DNA of 64,000 nt from JAJRXR01 sp041987545 (lineage in GTDB: Bacteria; Planctomycetota; Phycisphaerae; Phycisphaerales; UBA1924): contig JBHIWH010000005.1 of the NCBI GenBank assembly GCA_041987545.1, forward strand, positions 62,001 through 126,000. The letters are read 5' to 3'. The position numbers and the translations under genes are program-made. Below the pieces are notes generated by a model. The model did no database searches and was not told the DNA's origin. It worked only from the letters and a program-made list of their open reading frames with translations. This document shows positions 1 through 8,265 of the stretch, one piece after another (the first letter of the stretch is position 1; every line of letters begins with the position of its first letter).

Positions 1-1266
1 GAGCCCGAACCAGAACCCGACGACCGCCAGGGTTACGATCGCCGCGCCAACGACGGCGCCGATCGCGAGCGTGGCGCGGTGGCGCCGAGCGAACTTGGAC
101 ACGCGGTACGCCCGGCTCGGGGGCCCGGCCTCGACCGGCTCGTGGCGGAGGAACCGCGCGATGTCCGCCGCCAGGGCGTTGGGCGTCGGGTAGCGGCGCG
201 AGCGGTCCCGCTCGATCGCGCGCATGACGATCCAGTCGAGGTCGCCACGCAGCGCGCGCCAGAGGTGGTGGGTGTCCACCCGGCGGGCGTGGGCGATCGG
301 GTCGCCCGCGTCGCCGAGGTTCCCGACCCGGCTCGAGGGGAGCGGCGGCTCCTCCTCGTGCAGCAGGCGGGCCAGGTCCGCCGGCGCTGCGCTGCGGAAC
401 CGCTCGCGGTCGTGGGGCGTCACGCCCGTGAGCAGCTCGTACAGCAGCACGCCGAGGCTGTACACGTCCGCTCGCGTGTCCACGTCGGCGTGCTGCGTGC
501 TGGCCTGCTCGGGCGCCATGTACTGGGGGGTGCCCACGATCTGCGCCGCGTGCGTGACGACGCTCCGGTCCGAGTCCTCGCCCTGGACGGCCTTGGCGAT
601 CCCGAAGTCGATCACCTTGGGCGACGGCACGCCGTCGACGGTGGTCACCAGCACGTTGCTCGGCTTGATGTCCCGGTGCACGACGCCCTTGGAGTGCGCG
701 TGCTGGACCGCCAGGCAGACCCGCTCGAAGAGCTGCAGCCGCTGGCGCGCCGTCAGCCGAGCCCGGTCGGCGTAGTCCGTGATCGGGTCGCCGTCGACGT
801 ACTCCATCACGAAGTACGGCCTGCCCCGCACCGTCCCCGCATCGAAGACCTTCGCGATGCCGGGGTGGTTCATCACCGCCAGCGACTGGCGCTCGGCGCG
901 GAATCGGCGGATGACCTGCCGCGTGTCCATGCCCGCCTTGACGACCTTGAGCGCGACGTCCCGGCGCACGGGCTGCTCCTGCCTGGCCAGGTAGACCGTG
1001 CCGAAGCCGCCCTCGCCCAGCTCGCGGACGAGCGTGTAGTCGCCGATCACGGTCCCCGGGCCGAGTTCCGCGTCCACAGGATCGTCCGCGCCGACGGTCT
1101 CCTCGGCGCCTCCCATGAACCCGCCCGCCTCGGACTCGGCCCGCAGCAGCGACTCGACTTCCTCCCGCAGCGAATCGTCGCCCGCGCAAGCCCGGTCGAG
1201 GAACGCGTCGCGCTCGTCATCATCGAGATCGACGGCGTCGAGGAAGATGTCCTTGGCCCGCGTCAC
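1..1266 (-). CDS. Ser/Thr protein kinase (PknB type), C-terminus cut by window edge
   Basis: A Hanks-type kinase read from a GTG at 1266. An acidic helical N-terminal segment (residues 1-60) precedes the kinase domain (about 77-360). The domain has a Gly-rich loop GEGGFG at 84-89, catalytic Lys107, HRD at 197-199, DFG at 220-222 and an APEQ motif. A hydrophobic membrane segment begins near residue 400, and the frame is still open at position 1, so the C-terminal part (usually TPR repeats in this family) lies outside. The GTG start shares the four bases GTGA with the stop of the upstream sigma gene, so the two are translationally coupled. Family knowledge: such kinases form membrane sensor pairs with ECF sigma factors in planctomycetes. 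The target is unknown; regulation of the adjacent sigma factor is an inference. Confidence 0.93.
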   Translation of the reverse strand, partial: MTRAKDIFLDAVDLDDDERDAFLDRACAGDDSLREEVESLLRAESEAGGFMGGAEETVGADDPVDAELGPGTVIGDYTLVRELGEGGFGTVYLARQEQPVRRDVALKVVKAGMDTRQVIRRFRAERQSLAVMNHPGIAKVFDAGTVRGRPYFVMEYVDGDPITDYADRARLTARQRLQLFERVCLAVQHAHSKGVVHRDIKPSNVLVTTVDGVPSPKVIDFGIAKAVQGEDSDRSVVTHAAQIVGTPQYMAPEQASTQHADVDTRADVYSLGVLLYELLTGVTPHDRERFRSAAPADLARLLHEEEPPLPSSRVGNLGDAGDPIAHARRVDTHHLWRALRGDLDWIVMRAIERDRSRRYPTPNALAADIARFLRHEPVEAGPPSRAYRVSKFARRHRATLAIGAVVGAAIVTLAVVGFWFGL

Positions 1267-1859
1267 CCACCCTCCCCGAGGGCTCGTGCGAGCCAGGCCC
1301 GGGCGAACGACCACTCGCGCTGGACCGTCCGCTCCGAGACGCCGAGCGCCTCGGCCGCCTGCTCGACGCTCAGCCCGGCGAAGAACCGGAGCTGGACGAC
1401 CTCGAAGGCCCGGGGGTCCTCCGACTCGAGCCTGGTCAGCGCCTCGTCGAGCGCGAGGACCATGCCCGGGTCGCTCTCCTGGGCCAGGTCCACCACGTCA
1501 AGGGGCAGGCGCCCTCGCCCGCCGCCGCGCTTGTCGGCGTTCCGTCTGCGGGCGTGGTCGATCAGGATCCGACGCATCGACTCGGCCGCGACCCGGAAGA
1601 AGTGCGCGCGGCTCTGGTAGTCCATCCGCCCCGGGCCGAGCAGCCGGGCGCAGGCCTCGTTCACGAGCGCCGTCGCCTGAAGCGTGTGCCCGGCCCGCTC
1701 CTCGCGCATCCGCTGGGAGGCGATCGCCCGCAGCTCGTCGTACACGAGCGGGACCAGGGCCTCGGCCGCCTCGGGCCGGTCGCCGACCTCGCCCAGCAGG
1801 CGGGTGACCTGCGCCCGCGGGTCACTGCCCGCGCCGGTCTCGTGCTCGTCTGCCCCCAT
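1263..1859 (-). CDS. ECF-type RNA polymerase sigma factor (Sig-70_X6-like)
   Basis: A 198-residue sigma factor with the two conserved ECF blocks. Region 2 runs from about residue 38 (PLVYDELRAIA) through FFRVAAESMRRILIDHARRR; region 4 carries LRFFAGLSVEQAAEALGVSE followed by the recognition helix. The motif HTLQATALVNEA is typical of the planctomycete/acidobacterial Sig-70_X6 subfamily, which usually sits next to a PknB kinase, as here. It should direct RNA polymerase to a small regulon. Its stop overlaps the GTG of the kinase gene. A candidate -10 TACACT lies only nine bases before the ATG, implying an almost leaderless transcript. Unlike the other five sigma genes in the window, this one has no divergent secreted-protein gene; the next gene upstream is on the same strand. 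Confidence 0.93.
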   Translation of the reverse strand: MGADEHETGAGSDPRAQVTRLLGEVGDRPEAAEALVPLVYDELRAIASQRMREERAGHTLQATALVNEACARLLGPGRMDYQSRAHFFRVAAESMRRILIDHARRRNADKRGGGRGRLPLDVVDLAQESDPGMVLALDEALTRLESEDPRAFEVVQLRFFAGLSVEQAAEALGVSERTVQREWSFARAWLARALGEGG

Positions 1860-1868
1860 GCCCGGGCG

Positions 1869-1874
1869 AGTGTA
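1869..1874 (-). promoter_or_regulatory. Candidate -10 box TACACT of sigma gene 1263-1859
   Basis: On the minus strand the sequence reads GGATACACTCG nine bases before the sigma ATG, within an inverted repeat CCCGG/CCGGG (1861-1865, 1876-1880). The same TACACT followed by S-G occurs upstream of two other sigma genes in the window. No convincing -35 is visible; the spacer is a C-rich tract. Confidence 0.4.
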
Positions 1875-1918
1875 TCCGGGCCGGGGGCGGGGACGGGCAT
1901 CTTGCTGGGGCCGCGGGC

Positions 1919-2761
1919 TCAGCCCATCCGCTTGGGCAGGGGGATCAGGCCGCGGACGCTCCGCTGGTATTGGCGGTACGGCTCGCCCAGGGCGTTGGCC
2001 AGGTCACGCTCCTCGAACCAGGTCCCCATCAGGATGTACGCCGTGCACATGACCGCGAAGAAGAGACGTCCCAGGCTCATGGTCGGCGCCGCCCAGAACG
2101 CGATGATGAACCCCACCATCAGCGGGTGACGCACGATCCGGTAGAGCCAGGTGACCTGGAAGCTCAGCGGCGCGTACTTCTTGCCGGCCAGGTACAGCGA
2201 CGCCTGGCGGAGGCCGAACAGGTCGAAGTGGTTGATCAGGAACGAGCTGAGGAACACGATCGCCCAGCCGAGCATCGACACACCCGCGACCACGAGGCGC
2301 AGCCAGCCGGTCTCGATCTGCCAGACCACGGCGGGCATCGGGCGCCACTGCCAGAACACCAGCCCCAGGCACACGCAGGCCGCGAGCACGAAGATGCTCC
2401 GCTCGGCCGGGGCGGGCACGAACCTCGCCCACCACCGCTTGAACCCGGGGCGGGCCATGACCGTGTGCTGCACGACGAAGAGCGACAGCAGCAGGGTGTT
2501 CACCGCCAGCGCCACGCCCAGGGGCGAGGCCGCGCCGTCGTCGATGCCCTTGGGGACGATCCAGCCCCCCACGAACCCGATCGCGTACAGGATCGAGGCG
2601 AGGAACGCGGCGTAGGCGAAGACCGCGAACGCCATCACGCCCCAGCGCGAGAGGGCCGATCCGGTCCCGTCGCCCGCCCAGGCGAACATCGTGTGCAGGG
2701 GGCAGCCCGAGGTCTTCTCGCCCAGGGTCTCGACGCCCGCGGCTGTGGAGGTCTGTGTCAT
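1919..2761 (-). CDS. mddA: MddA-like methanethiol S-methyltransferase / isoprenylcysteine methyltransferase family membrane protein
   Basis: A 280-residue polytopic membrane protein with about six hydrophobic segments. The C-terminal half carries the hallmarks of NnrU/ICMT-type membrane methyltransferases: YRIVRHPLMVGFIIAFWAAP, then TWFEERDLANALGEPYRQYQ, which form the SAM-binding part in this fold. The overall pattern (VVQHTVMARPGFKRWW, SFLINHFDLFGLRQ) matches MddA, which methylates methanethiol to dimethyl sulfide. The ATG at 2761 is preceded by AGGAGA at good spacing. The frame stays open far upstream, but that stretch overlaps opposite-strand genes. It is transcribed divergently from a small membrane peptide and a soluble SAM methyltransferase, across a 163-base region with inverted repeats. 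Substrate is assigned by family resemblance only; a generic isoprenylcysteine-type methyltransferase is the alternative. Confidence 0.8.
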   Translation of the reverse strand: MTQTSTAAGVETLGEKTSGCPLHTMFAWAGDGTGSALSRWGVMAFAVFAYAAFLASILYAIGFVGGWIVPKGIDDGAASPLGVALAVNTLLLSLFVVQHTVMARPGFKRWWARFVPAPAERSIFVLAACVCLGLVFWQWRPMPAVVWQIETGWLRLVVAGVSMLGWAIVFLSSFLINHFDLFGLRQASLYLAGKKYAPLSFQVTWLYRIVRHPLMVGFIIAFWAAPTMSLGRLFFAVMCTAYILMGTWFEERDLANALGEPYRQYQRSVRGLIPLPKRMG

Positions 2762-2818
2762 CGGTGATTCTCCTGGGCGGGGGCTCCCGCCGCAGAGAGG
2801 GGCGCAGAACAGCCGGGC

Positions 2819-2858
2819 GACCCGACAGAGTCTGGCAAAAAATCTCGGGTCTCTGTCG
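2819..2858. promoter_or_regulatory. Nested inverted repeats in the mddA / methyltransferase divergent promoter
   Basis: Two overlapping perfect inverted repeats share their arms: GACCCGA (2819-2825) with TCGGGTC (2845-2851), and CGACAGAG (2823-2830) with CTCTGTCG (2851-2858). The spacer contains an A6 run. The position between two divergent transcription units suggests an operator for a dimeric regulator. A transcribed hairpin is possible but lacks a following T tract. Confidence 0.45.
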
Positions 2859-2924
2859 CCCCGCGGCGCTGGCCTGCGCCTCTCCCCGGGCGAGGGCCCC
2901 GGCCCGCCGCGACGGAGACCACCC

Positions 2925-3044
2925 ATGAGCCTCAGAGCCACCATCGGACGGATCGGCCTCACCGGACTCGGCTCGGCCATGGTCCGGGGCCTCGTCTGGC
3001 TGGCCCTGATCGCCGCGGCCGGCGTCAGCGCCAACGCCGTCTGA
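2925..3044 (+). CDS. Small hydrophobic peptide, 39 residues
   Basis: A short frame begins at an ATG seven bases after GGAGA. It encodes a basic N-terminus (MSLRATIGRIGLTGLG) followed by a hydrophobic stretch VRGLVWLALIAAAGVSANAV that could form one membrane helix or an uncleaved signal. The stop TGA is 53 bases before the methyltransferase start on the same strand, so the two are probably cotranscribed. I do not recognise a family. Support is the ribosome binding site, the composition and the position; chance occurrence cannot be excluded in such GC-rich DNA. Confidence 0.45.
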   Translation: MSLRATIGRIGLTGLGSAMVRGLVWLALIAAAGVSANAV

Positions 3045-3097
3045 CCCCCCCGACCAACCGACACCCACACGAGACTCACACTCGGAAGGAAACGACC

Positions 3098-4183
3098 ATG
3101 TGCAACGCCTGCAAGTCCATCCCCACCCCCACCGACGCCCGGGTCGAGGAGGTCGCGTCGCGCCTCCTCAGCACGGTCAACGAGGCCGGCCTCGCCCTGA
3201 TGATCTCGCTGGGGCACCGCGCCGGCCTGTTCGACGCGCTCGCCTCGTCGCCCGGCGTGCGGAGCGACCAGCTCGCCGCCAGCGCCGGCCTCAGCGAGCG
3301 GTACGTCCGCGAGTGGCTGGGCGGCATGGTCACCGCGGACGTCGTGCTCTACGACCCGCAGGACCAGACGTACACCCTCGACCCGGCGTACGCGGCGGTC
3401 CTGCCGACCACGGCCGAGGCCAACATGTCGGCCATGTTCCAGTTCATCCCCGTGCTGGCCGGCGTCGAGACCGAGCTTCTCGGCGCATTCCGGCGGGGCG
3501 GGGGCGTCCCGTACGAGAGCTTCGAGCGGTTCCACGAGGTCATGGCCGAGGAGAGCGACAACACTGTCGTCTCGTGCCTCGTGGATCAGATCCTCCCGCT
3601 CGCGCCGGGTCTGATCGAGCGGCTGGAGTCGGGGATCGACGTGCTCGACGCCGGGTGCGGCTCGGGGCACGCGCTGTGCGCGCTCGCCGAGGCGTTCCCC
3701 AACAGCCGCTTCACCGGCTTCGACCTGTGCCCGGAGGCGGTCGACGCGGCCAACGCGACGGCGAAGGCCAGGGGCCTGACCAACATCCGCTTGGAGGCGC
3801 GTGACCTGTCGGCGATGAACTGCTCGGCCCGGTTCGATCTTGTCACGGCGTTCGACATCGTCCACGACCAGCGCGACCCCGCCGGGGTCCTCCGGAACAT
3901 CCACGCCGCCCTGAGGCCCGGCGCGACGTTCCTCATGCAGGACATCCGCGCCTCGAGCAGGCTCGAGAACAACCTCGAGCATCCCCTGGGCCCGTTCCTC
4001 TACACCATCTCCACCATGCACTGCATGACCGTCTCGCTCGCCCACGGCGGCGCGGGGCTGGGCACGGTCTGGGGCGAGGAACTGGCCGTCGAGATGCTCG
4101 GCGACGCGGGGTTCCGGGGCATCGCGGTCAAGCAGCTGCCGCACGACATCATGAACAACTGGTACGTCTCGACCCGGGCGTAG
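3098..4183 (+). CDS. SAM-dependent methyltransferase with N-terminal winged helix (Rv2258c-like)
   Basis: A 361-residue soluble protein. Residues 15-100 form a winged-helix dimerisation region (SLGHRAGLFDALASSPGVRS, then LAASAGLSERYVREWLGGMV), as in Rv2258c-type methyltransferases. From about residue 180 a class I Rossmann methyltransferase follows, with motif I VLDAGCGSGHA, an acidic residue ending strand 2 (FTGFDLCPEA) and motif IV-like FDLVTAFDIVHD. The start is the ATG at 3098, with GGAAGGAAA just upstream. The gene ends before a strong hairpin terminator. Divergence from the MddA-like gene suggests a shared methyl-sulfur or small-molecule methylation role, but the substrate is unknown. 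Cysteines in MCNAC at the extreme N-terminus are unusual and might bind metal. Confidence 0.85.
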   Translation: MCNACKSIPTPTDARVEEVASRLLSTVNEAGLALMISLGHRAGLFDALASSPGVRSDQLAASAGLSERYVREWLGGMVTADVVLYDPQDQTYTLDPAYAAVLPTTAEANMSAMFQFIPVLAGVETELLGAFRRGGGVPYESFERFHEVMAEESDNTVVSCLVDQILPLAPGLIERLESGIDVLDAGCGSGHALCALAEAFPNSRFTGFDLCPEAVDAANATAKARGLTNIRLEARDLSAMNCSARFDLVTAFDIVHDQRDPAGVLRNIHAALRPGATFLMQDIRASSRLENNLEHPLGPFLYTISTMHCMTVSLAHGGAGLGTVWGEELAVEMLGDAGFRGIAVKQLPHDIMNNWYVSTRA

Positions 4184-4220
4184 GGCGGATCGCCCCACGC
4201 TTCCGCGACGATCACCACGC

Positions 4221-4260
4221 GGGCCCCACCCCGACCATGGCGGGGGGTGGGGCCCTTTCT
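4221..4260 (+). terminator. Intrinsic terminator after the methyltransferase
   Basis: A perfect 12-bp stem (4221-4232 with 4244-4255, GGGCCCCACCCC) and an 11-base loop are followed by TTTCTCGTT. The U tract is short. A second terminator at 38155-38190 has the same GGCCCTTTCTCGT tail. Confidence 0.8.
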
Positions 4261-4380
4261 CGTTGGGTGATCGCCGCGTCAGACCGGCATGCGTCCTTGC
4301 CGGGGCGCCCGTCGATCCGGGCCCTGTCGCTCGCGGGCGGATTCGGCCAGGCGGGGAGCCCCCGGCGGCTGCGCCGTTTG

Positions 4381-4386
4381 TACAAT
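4381..4386 (+). promoter_or_regulatory. Candidate -10 TACAAT of the pyrimidine catabolism operon
   Basis: TACAAT lies 26 bases before the dehydrogenase ATG, giving a predicted leader of about 20 bases that includes the GGGAGG ribosome binding site. No good -35 hexamer is seen 16-18 bases upstream. Confidence 0.45.
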
Positions 4387-4412
4387 CCGAGATTCCCCAG
4401 ATGGGAGGCCGA

Positions 4413-5900
4413 ATGCCCGCGCAACCTGCCAAGCACTACATCGGCGGCGAGCTGGTCGCCGACCCCGGCTCCGAGTCGCTCGCGCTGTCAAACCCAGCCA
4501 CCGGGACGGAGATCGGGCTCACCCCGATGAGCTCTGCCGAGATGGCCGACCGCGCCGTCGCCGCCGCGTCCGGGGCCTACTCGGACTGGAGCGAGACGCC
4601 CGTGGGCGATCGGGTCCAGTGCCTGTTCCGGTACAAGCAGATCCTTGAGGAAAACATCGGCGACGTCGCGGACATCGTCGTCGAGGAGCACGGCAAGACC
4701 AAGGCCGAGGCCATCGGCTCGGTCCGCCGCGGGATCGACTGCATCGAGTTCGCGTCCGCGGCGCCCGTGCTGATGATGGGGCGGACGCTGCCCCAGATCG
4801 CCGTGTCCACCTCGTTCTGCCGGACCGAGGACGAGGGCGGCGTCGGGATCGACTCGCAGGTGGACCGCGTGCCGCTGGGCGTGTGCGTCGGGGTCACGCC
4901 CTTCAACTTCCCGGTGATGGTGCCGATGTGGATGTGGCCGATGGCCGTCGCCTGCGGCAACACGTTCGTGCTCAAGCCGTCGGAGCGGGACCCGTTCTCG
5001 ACGGTCCGGGAGTTCGAGTTGACCAAGGACGCGGGCTTCCCCGACGGCGTGCTCAACCTCGTGCACGGCGGGCAGGCCGTCGCCGAGCGGCTTATCACAC
5101 ACGACGACGTCCGGGCGGTGTCCTTTGTCGGCTCGACGCGCGTGGGCGAGTCCATCTACAAGACAGCCTCGGCCGCGGGCAAGCGCGTCCAGTGCATGTG
5201 CGGCGCCAAGAACCACTCGATCATCATGCCCGACGCCAATCGAGGGGCGGCGATCGAGGGCGTGCTGGGCTCCGCGTTCGGCAACACCGGTCAGCGCTGC
5301 CTGGCCGGCTCGGTTGTCGTCTGCGTGGGCGACGCCGGGGACTGGCTCGTGCCTGGCCTGGTCGAGGCGGCCCGCGGGATCAAGGTCGGCGCCGGGTCGG
5401 ACTCGGGCGTGGGGATGGGCCCCCTGGTCAGCCCCGAGGCCCGGGACCGGGTGGTGGGCTTCATCGAGTCGGGCGTCGCCGAGGGCGCCGAGCTGGCGCT
5501 GGACGGGCGCGAGGCGGAGATGCCCAGCGGCGGGTGCTTCGTCGGCCCGACCATCTTCGACCGGGCCACGCCCGAGATGCGGATCGCCCGCGAGGAGATC
5601 TTCGGGCCCGTGCTGACCGTCATCCGCGCGGTCACGCTCGAGGAGGCGGTCGAGACCGTCAACCGCTCCGAGTACGGCAACATGGCGGTCATCTTCACCG
5701 ACAGCGGGCACGCCGCCCGCCGGTTCCAGCGGACCGTGCAGGCCGGCATGCTGGGCGTGAACGTCGGCGTGCCGGCGCCGATGGCGGTCTTCCCGTTCTC
5801 GGGCTGGAAGAAGTCGTTCTACGGCGACCTGCACGCCAACGGCGAGGACGCCGTCCGCTTCTACACCGAATCCCGCGTGCTGGTGACGCGCTGGCTCTAG
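4413..5900 (+). CDS. mmsA: (Methyl)malonate-semialdehyde dehydrogenase, CoA-acylating
   Basis: A 495-residue aldehyde dehydrogenase superfamily protein of normal MmsA length. It oxidatively decarboxylates malonate or methylmalonate semialdehyde to acetyl- or propionyl-CoA with NAD+ and CoA. Visible landmarks are Asn165 in TPFNFP, the nucleotide-binding segment FVGSTRVGESIY, nucleophile Cys296 in GNTGQRCLAGS, and the MmsA-typical C-terminus KKSFYGDLHANGEDAVRFY. The ATG at 4413 is chosen because GGGAGG precedes it by five bases; the in-frame ATG at 4401 would add four residues. First gene of the pyrimidine operon, where it takes the semialdehyde left after beta-alanine (or beta-aminoisobutyrate) transamination into central metabolism. 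Confidence 0.93.
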   Translation: MPAQPAKHYIGGELVADPGSESLALSNPATGTEIGLTPMSSAEMADRAVAAASGAYSDWSETPVGDRVQCLFRYKQILEENIGDVADIVVEEHGKTKAEAIGSVRRGIDCIEFASAAPVLMMGRTLPQIAVSTSFCRTEDEGGVGIDSQVDRVPLGVCVGVTPFNFPVMVPMWMWPMAVACGNTFVLKPSERDPFSTVREFELTKDAGFPDGVLNLVHGGQAVAERLITHDDVRAVSFVGSTRVGESIYKTASAAGKRVQCMCGAKNHSIIMPDANRGAAIEGVLGSAFGNTGQRCLAGSVVVCVGDAGDWLVPGLVEAARGIKVGAGSDSGVGMGPLVSPEARDRVVGFIESGVAEGAELALDGREAEMPSGGCFVGPTIFDRATPEMRIAREEIFGPVLTVIRAVTLEEAVETVNRSEYGNMAVIFTDSGHAARRFQRTVQAGMLGVNVGVPAPMAVFPFSGWKKSFYGDLHANGEDAVRFYTESRVLVTRWL

Positions 5901-5928
5901 AGCCGATCAAGTTCTCCAGGAGATCCCT

Positions 5929-6801
5929 ATGGCCAGAATCACGCGCGCGGCACTGATCCAGGCGGCCAACCCGCTCCCGGGCGATGCGCCGCTGGCGGAC
6001 ATCAAGTCCGCGATGATCGAGAAGCACCTGGGCCTGATCGCCGAGGCCGCCGACAAGGGCGCCAACGTCTGCTGCCTGCAGGAGATCTTCTACGGGCCGT
6101 ACTTCTGCGCCGAGCAGGAGACCAAGTGGTACGAGACGGCCGAGCCGATCCCCGACGGACCGACCGTGAAGCTCATGATGGACCAGGCCAAGAAGCACGG
6201 CATGGTCATGGTCGTGCCGATCTACGAGAAGGCAATGACCGGGCTCTTCTACAACAGCGCCGCCGTCATCGACGAGCGGGGCGAGTACCTGGGCACGTAC
6301 CGAAAGCACCACATCCCCCACTGCCACCCAGGGTTCTGGGAGAAGTTCTACTTCACGCCCGGCAACGGCGGCTACCCGGTCTTCCAGACCCGGTTCGGGC
6401 GCATCGGCGTCTACATCTGCTACGACCGGCACTTTCCGGAGGGGGCGCGCGAGCTGGGGCTCAACGGCGCCGAGATCGTCTTCAACCCGTCGGCGACCGT
6501 CGCGGGGCTGTCGGAGTACCTCTGGAAGCTCGAGCAGCCGGCGCACGCCGTCGCGAATCAGTACTACGTCGGCGCGATCAACCGGGTCGGGCACGAGAAG
6601 CCCTGGGATATCGGCGAGTTCTACGGCCAGTCGTACTTCTGCAACCCGCGGGGGCAGATGATCGCCGAGGCCTCGCGGGACAAGGACGAGGTGCTCGTCG
6701 CGGACCTGGACCTGGACCTCATCGCCGAGGTTCGGAACGTGTGGCAGTTCTACCGCGACCGCCGCCCGGAGAGCTACACGAAGACGGTGACCCAGGGCTA
6801 G
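5929..6801 (+). CDS. Beta-ureidopropionase (N-carbamoyl-beta-alanine amidohydrolase)
   Basis: A 290-residue nitrilase-superfamily amidohydrolase. The catalytic triad is readable as Glu52 (LQEIFYGPYF), Lys126 (YRKHHIPHCHPGFWEKFYF) and Cys164 (GVYICYDRHFPEGARELGL). The YRKHHIP and FWEKFYFTPGN segments are characteristic of beta-ureidopropionase rather than general nitrilases. It hydrolyses N-carbamoyl-beta-alanine (or the beta-aminoisobutyrate analogue) to the beta-amino acid, CO2 and ammonia, step three of reductive pyrimidine breakdown. The ATG follows CCAGGAGAT. It lies 28 bases after mmsA and 6 bases before the permease gene, so it is operonic. Confidence 0.93.
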   Translation: MARITRAALIQAANPLPGDAPLADIKSAMIEKHLGLIAEAADKGANVCCLQEIFYGPYFCAEQETKWYETAEPIPDGPTVKLMMDQAKKHGMVMVVPIYEKAMTGLFYNSAAVIDERGEYLGTYRKHHIPHCHPGFWEKFYFTPGNGGYPVFQTRFGRIGVYICYDRHFPEGARELGLNGAEIVFNPSATVAGLSEYLWKLEQPAHAVANQYYVGAINRVGHEKPWDIGEFYGQSYFCNPRGQMIAEASRDKDEVLVADLDLDLIAEVRNVWQFYRDRRPESYTKTVTQG

Positions 6802-6807
6802 CGAGCG

Positions 6808-8265
6808 ATGTCCCTCTCGAACCAGGACCTGGCGCCCACCACCCCCGAGCAGCGGACGTGGTCCGCCTGGAACATCGCCGCCCTCTGGGTCGGGATGGCG
6901 GTCTGCATCCCCACGTACATGCTCGCGGCCAACATGGTCGCCGACGGCATGAACTGGTGGCAGGCGGTCCTCACCGTCATGCTCGGCAACCTGATCGTGC
7001 TCGTCCCGATGATCCTCAACGGGCACGGGGGCACGAAGTACGGCGTGCCGTTCCCCGTCCTCGTCCGCGCCAGCTTCGGGACCGGGGGCGCACACGTCCC
7101 GGCCGTCGCCCGGGCACTGGTCGCGTGCGGGTGGTTCGGCATCCAGTGCTGGATCGGCGGCGCCGCCATCTACTCGATCATCACCACGCTGGGCTGGATC
7201 GGCGAGGATCTCGAGCTGGCCCGCGTCGCCTGGCTGGGCATTACGCCCTGGCAGCTGGCCTGCTTCCTGGCCTTCTGGGCGGTGCACTTGGCGATCATCC
7301 TGTTCGGCATCAACTCGATCAAATGGCTCGAGGCCTGGGCGGCGCCCTTCCTGATCGCGTCGGGGATCGCGCTGCTCATCTGGGCGTTGGTCCGCGTCGA
7401 GAACGTGGGCGCCTTGTTCAGGTCCGAATCGAGCTTCGAGACGCCCGGGGCGTTCTGGCGTGTGTTCTTCCCGCAGCTGACCGCGATGGTCGGGTTCTGG
7501 GCGACGCTGAGCCTGAACATCCCGGACTTCACGAGGTACTGCCGGTCGCAGAAGTCCCAGGCCCTGGGCCAGCTCGCGGGACTGCCCCCCACGATGACGC
7601 TGTTCTGCTTCATCGGCGTGATCGTGACGGCCGCGACGGTCATGCTCTTCGGCGAGGCGATCTGGGACCCCGTCGAGCTGGTGTCCCGCATGGGCTCCAA
7701 GACGGTCGTCGTCGTCTCGATGCTGGCGCTGCTGCTGGCGACGCTCTCGACCAACCTGGCCGCCAACGTGGTCAGCCCCGCCAACGGGTTCTCGAACATC
7801 GCCCCGCGCCTGATCACGTTCCGCGTGGGCGGGGTCATCACATGCCTGGTCGGCGTCGTCATCATGCCCTGGCGCCTGCTCGATGATCTCGGCGCCTACA
7901 TCTTCACCTGGCTCATCGGGTACAGCGCCCTGCTCGGGCCCATCGCGGGCATCATGCTCTGCGACTACTTCGTCCTCAGGCGGACGAGGCTGAACGCCGA
8001 CGCCCTGTACGACCCGAAGGGGGAGTACAGGGGGGTCAACTGGCTCGCGATCGTCGCGCTGGTGCTCGGCGTGGCGCCCAACCTGCCCGGCTTCATCAAT
8101 GCCGCCACGAACACCGCCGGGACGGACGAGGCCCTGTTCCCCGCGTTCTTCGACACGATCTACAGCTACGCCTGGTTCGTGGGCCTGCCCCTGGCCGCGA
8201 TCGTGTACGCCATCCTGATGTTCGGCCGGGCCAAACCCGCGCCCATCGACGGACCATCCACATGA
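6808..8265 (+). CDS. NCS1-family nucleobase permease
   Basis: A 485-residue integral membrane protein with about 12 hydrophobic segments. Features of the NCS1 (Mhp1/CodB/FurD) family include NIAALWVGMAVCIPTYMLAA in TM1, KYGVPFPVLVRASFG, the WFGIQCWIGG segment, and SLNIPDFTRYCRSQK near TM8. Members are sodium- or proton-coupled importers of uracil, cytosine, allantoin or hydantoins. Here the surrounding catabolic genes make uracil, thymine or dihydropyrimidines the likely cargo. The stop overlaps the ATG of the aminotransferase gene (ATGA), giving translational coupling. Substrate preference cannot be read from the sequence. Confidence 0.92.
   Translation: MSLSNQDLAPTTPEQRTWSAWNIAALWVGMAVCIPTYMLAANMVADGMNWWQAVLTVMLGNLIVLVPMILNGHGGTKYGVPFPVLVRASFGTGGAHVPAVARALVACGWFGIQCWIGGAAIYSIITTLGWIGEDLELARVAWLGITPWQLACFLAFWAVHLAIILFGINSIKWLEAWAAPFLIASGIALLIWALVRVENVGALFRSESSFETPGAFWRVFFPQLTAMVGFWATLSLNIPDFTRYCRSQKSQALGQLAGLPPTMTLFCFIGVIVTAATVMLFGEAIWDPVELVSRMGSKTVVVVSMLALLLATLSTNLAANVVSPANGFSNIAPRLITFRVGGVITCLVGVVIMPWRLLDDLGAYIFTWLIGYSALLGPIAGIMLCDYFVLRRTRLNADALYDPKGEYRGVNWLAIVALVLGVAPNLPGFINAATNTAGTDEALFPAFFDTIYSYAWFVGLPLAAIVYAILMFGRAKPAPIDGPST

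Noticed and set aside
2762..4432. Upstream in-frame extension of the MddA-like gene
   Set aside because: The frame is open, but it would run through the opposite-strand methyltransferase and a terminator; the ATG at 2761 has a good ribosome binding site.
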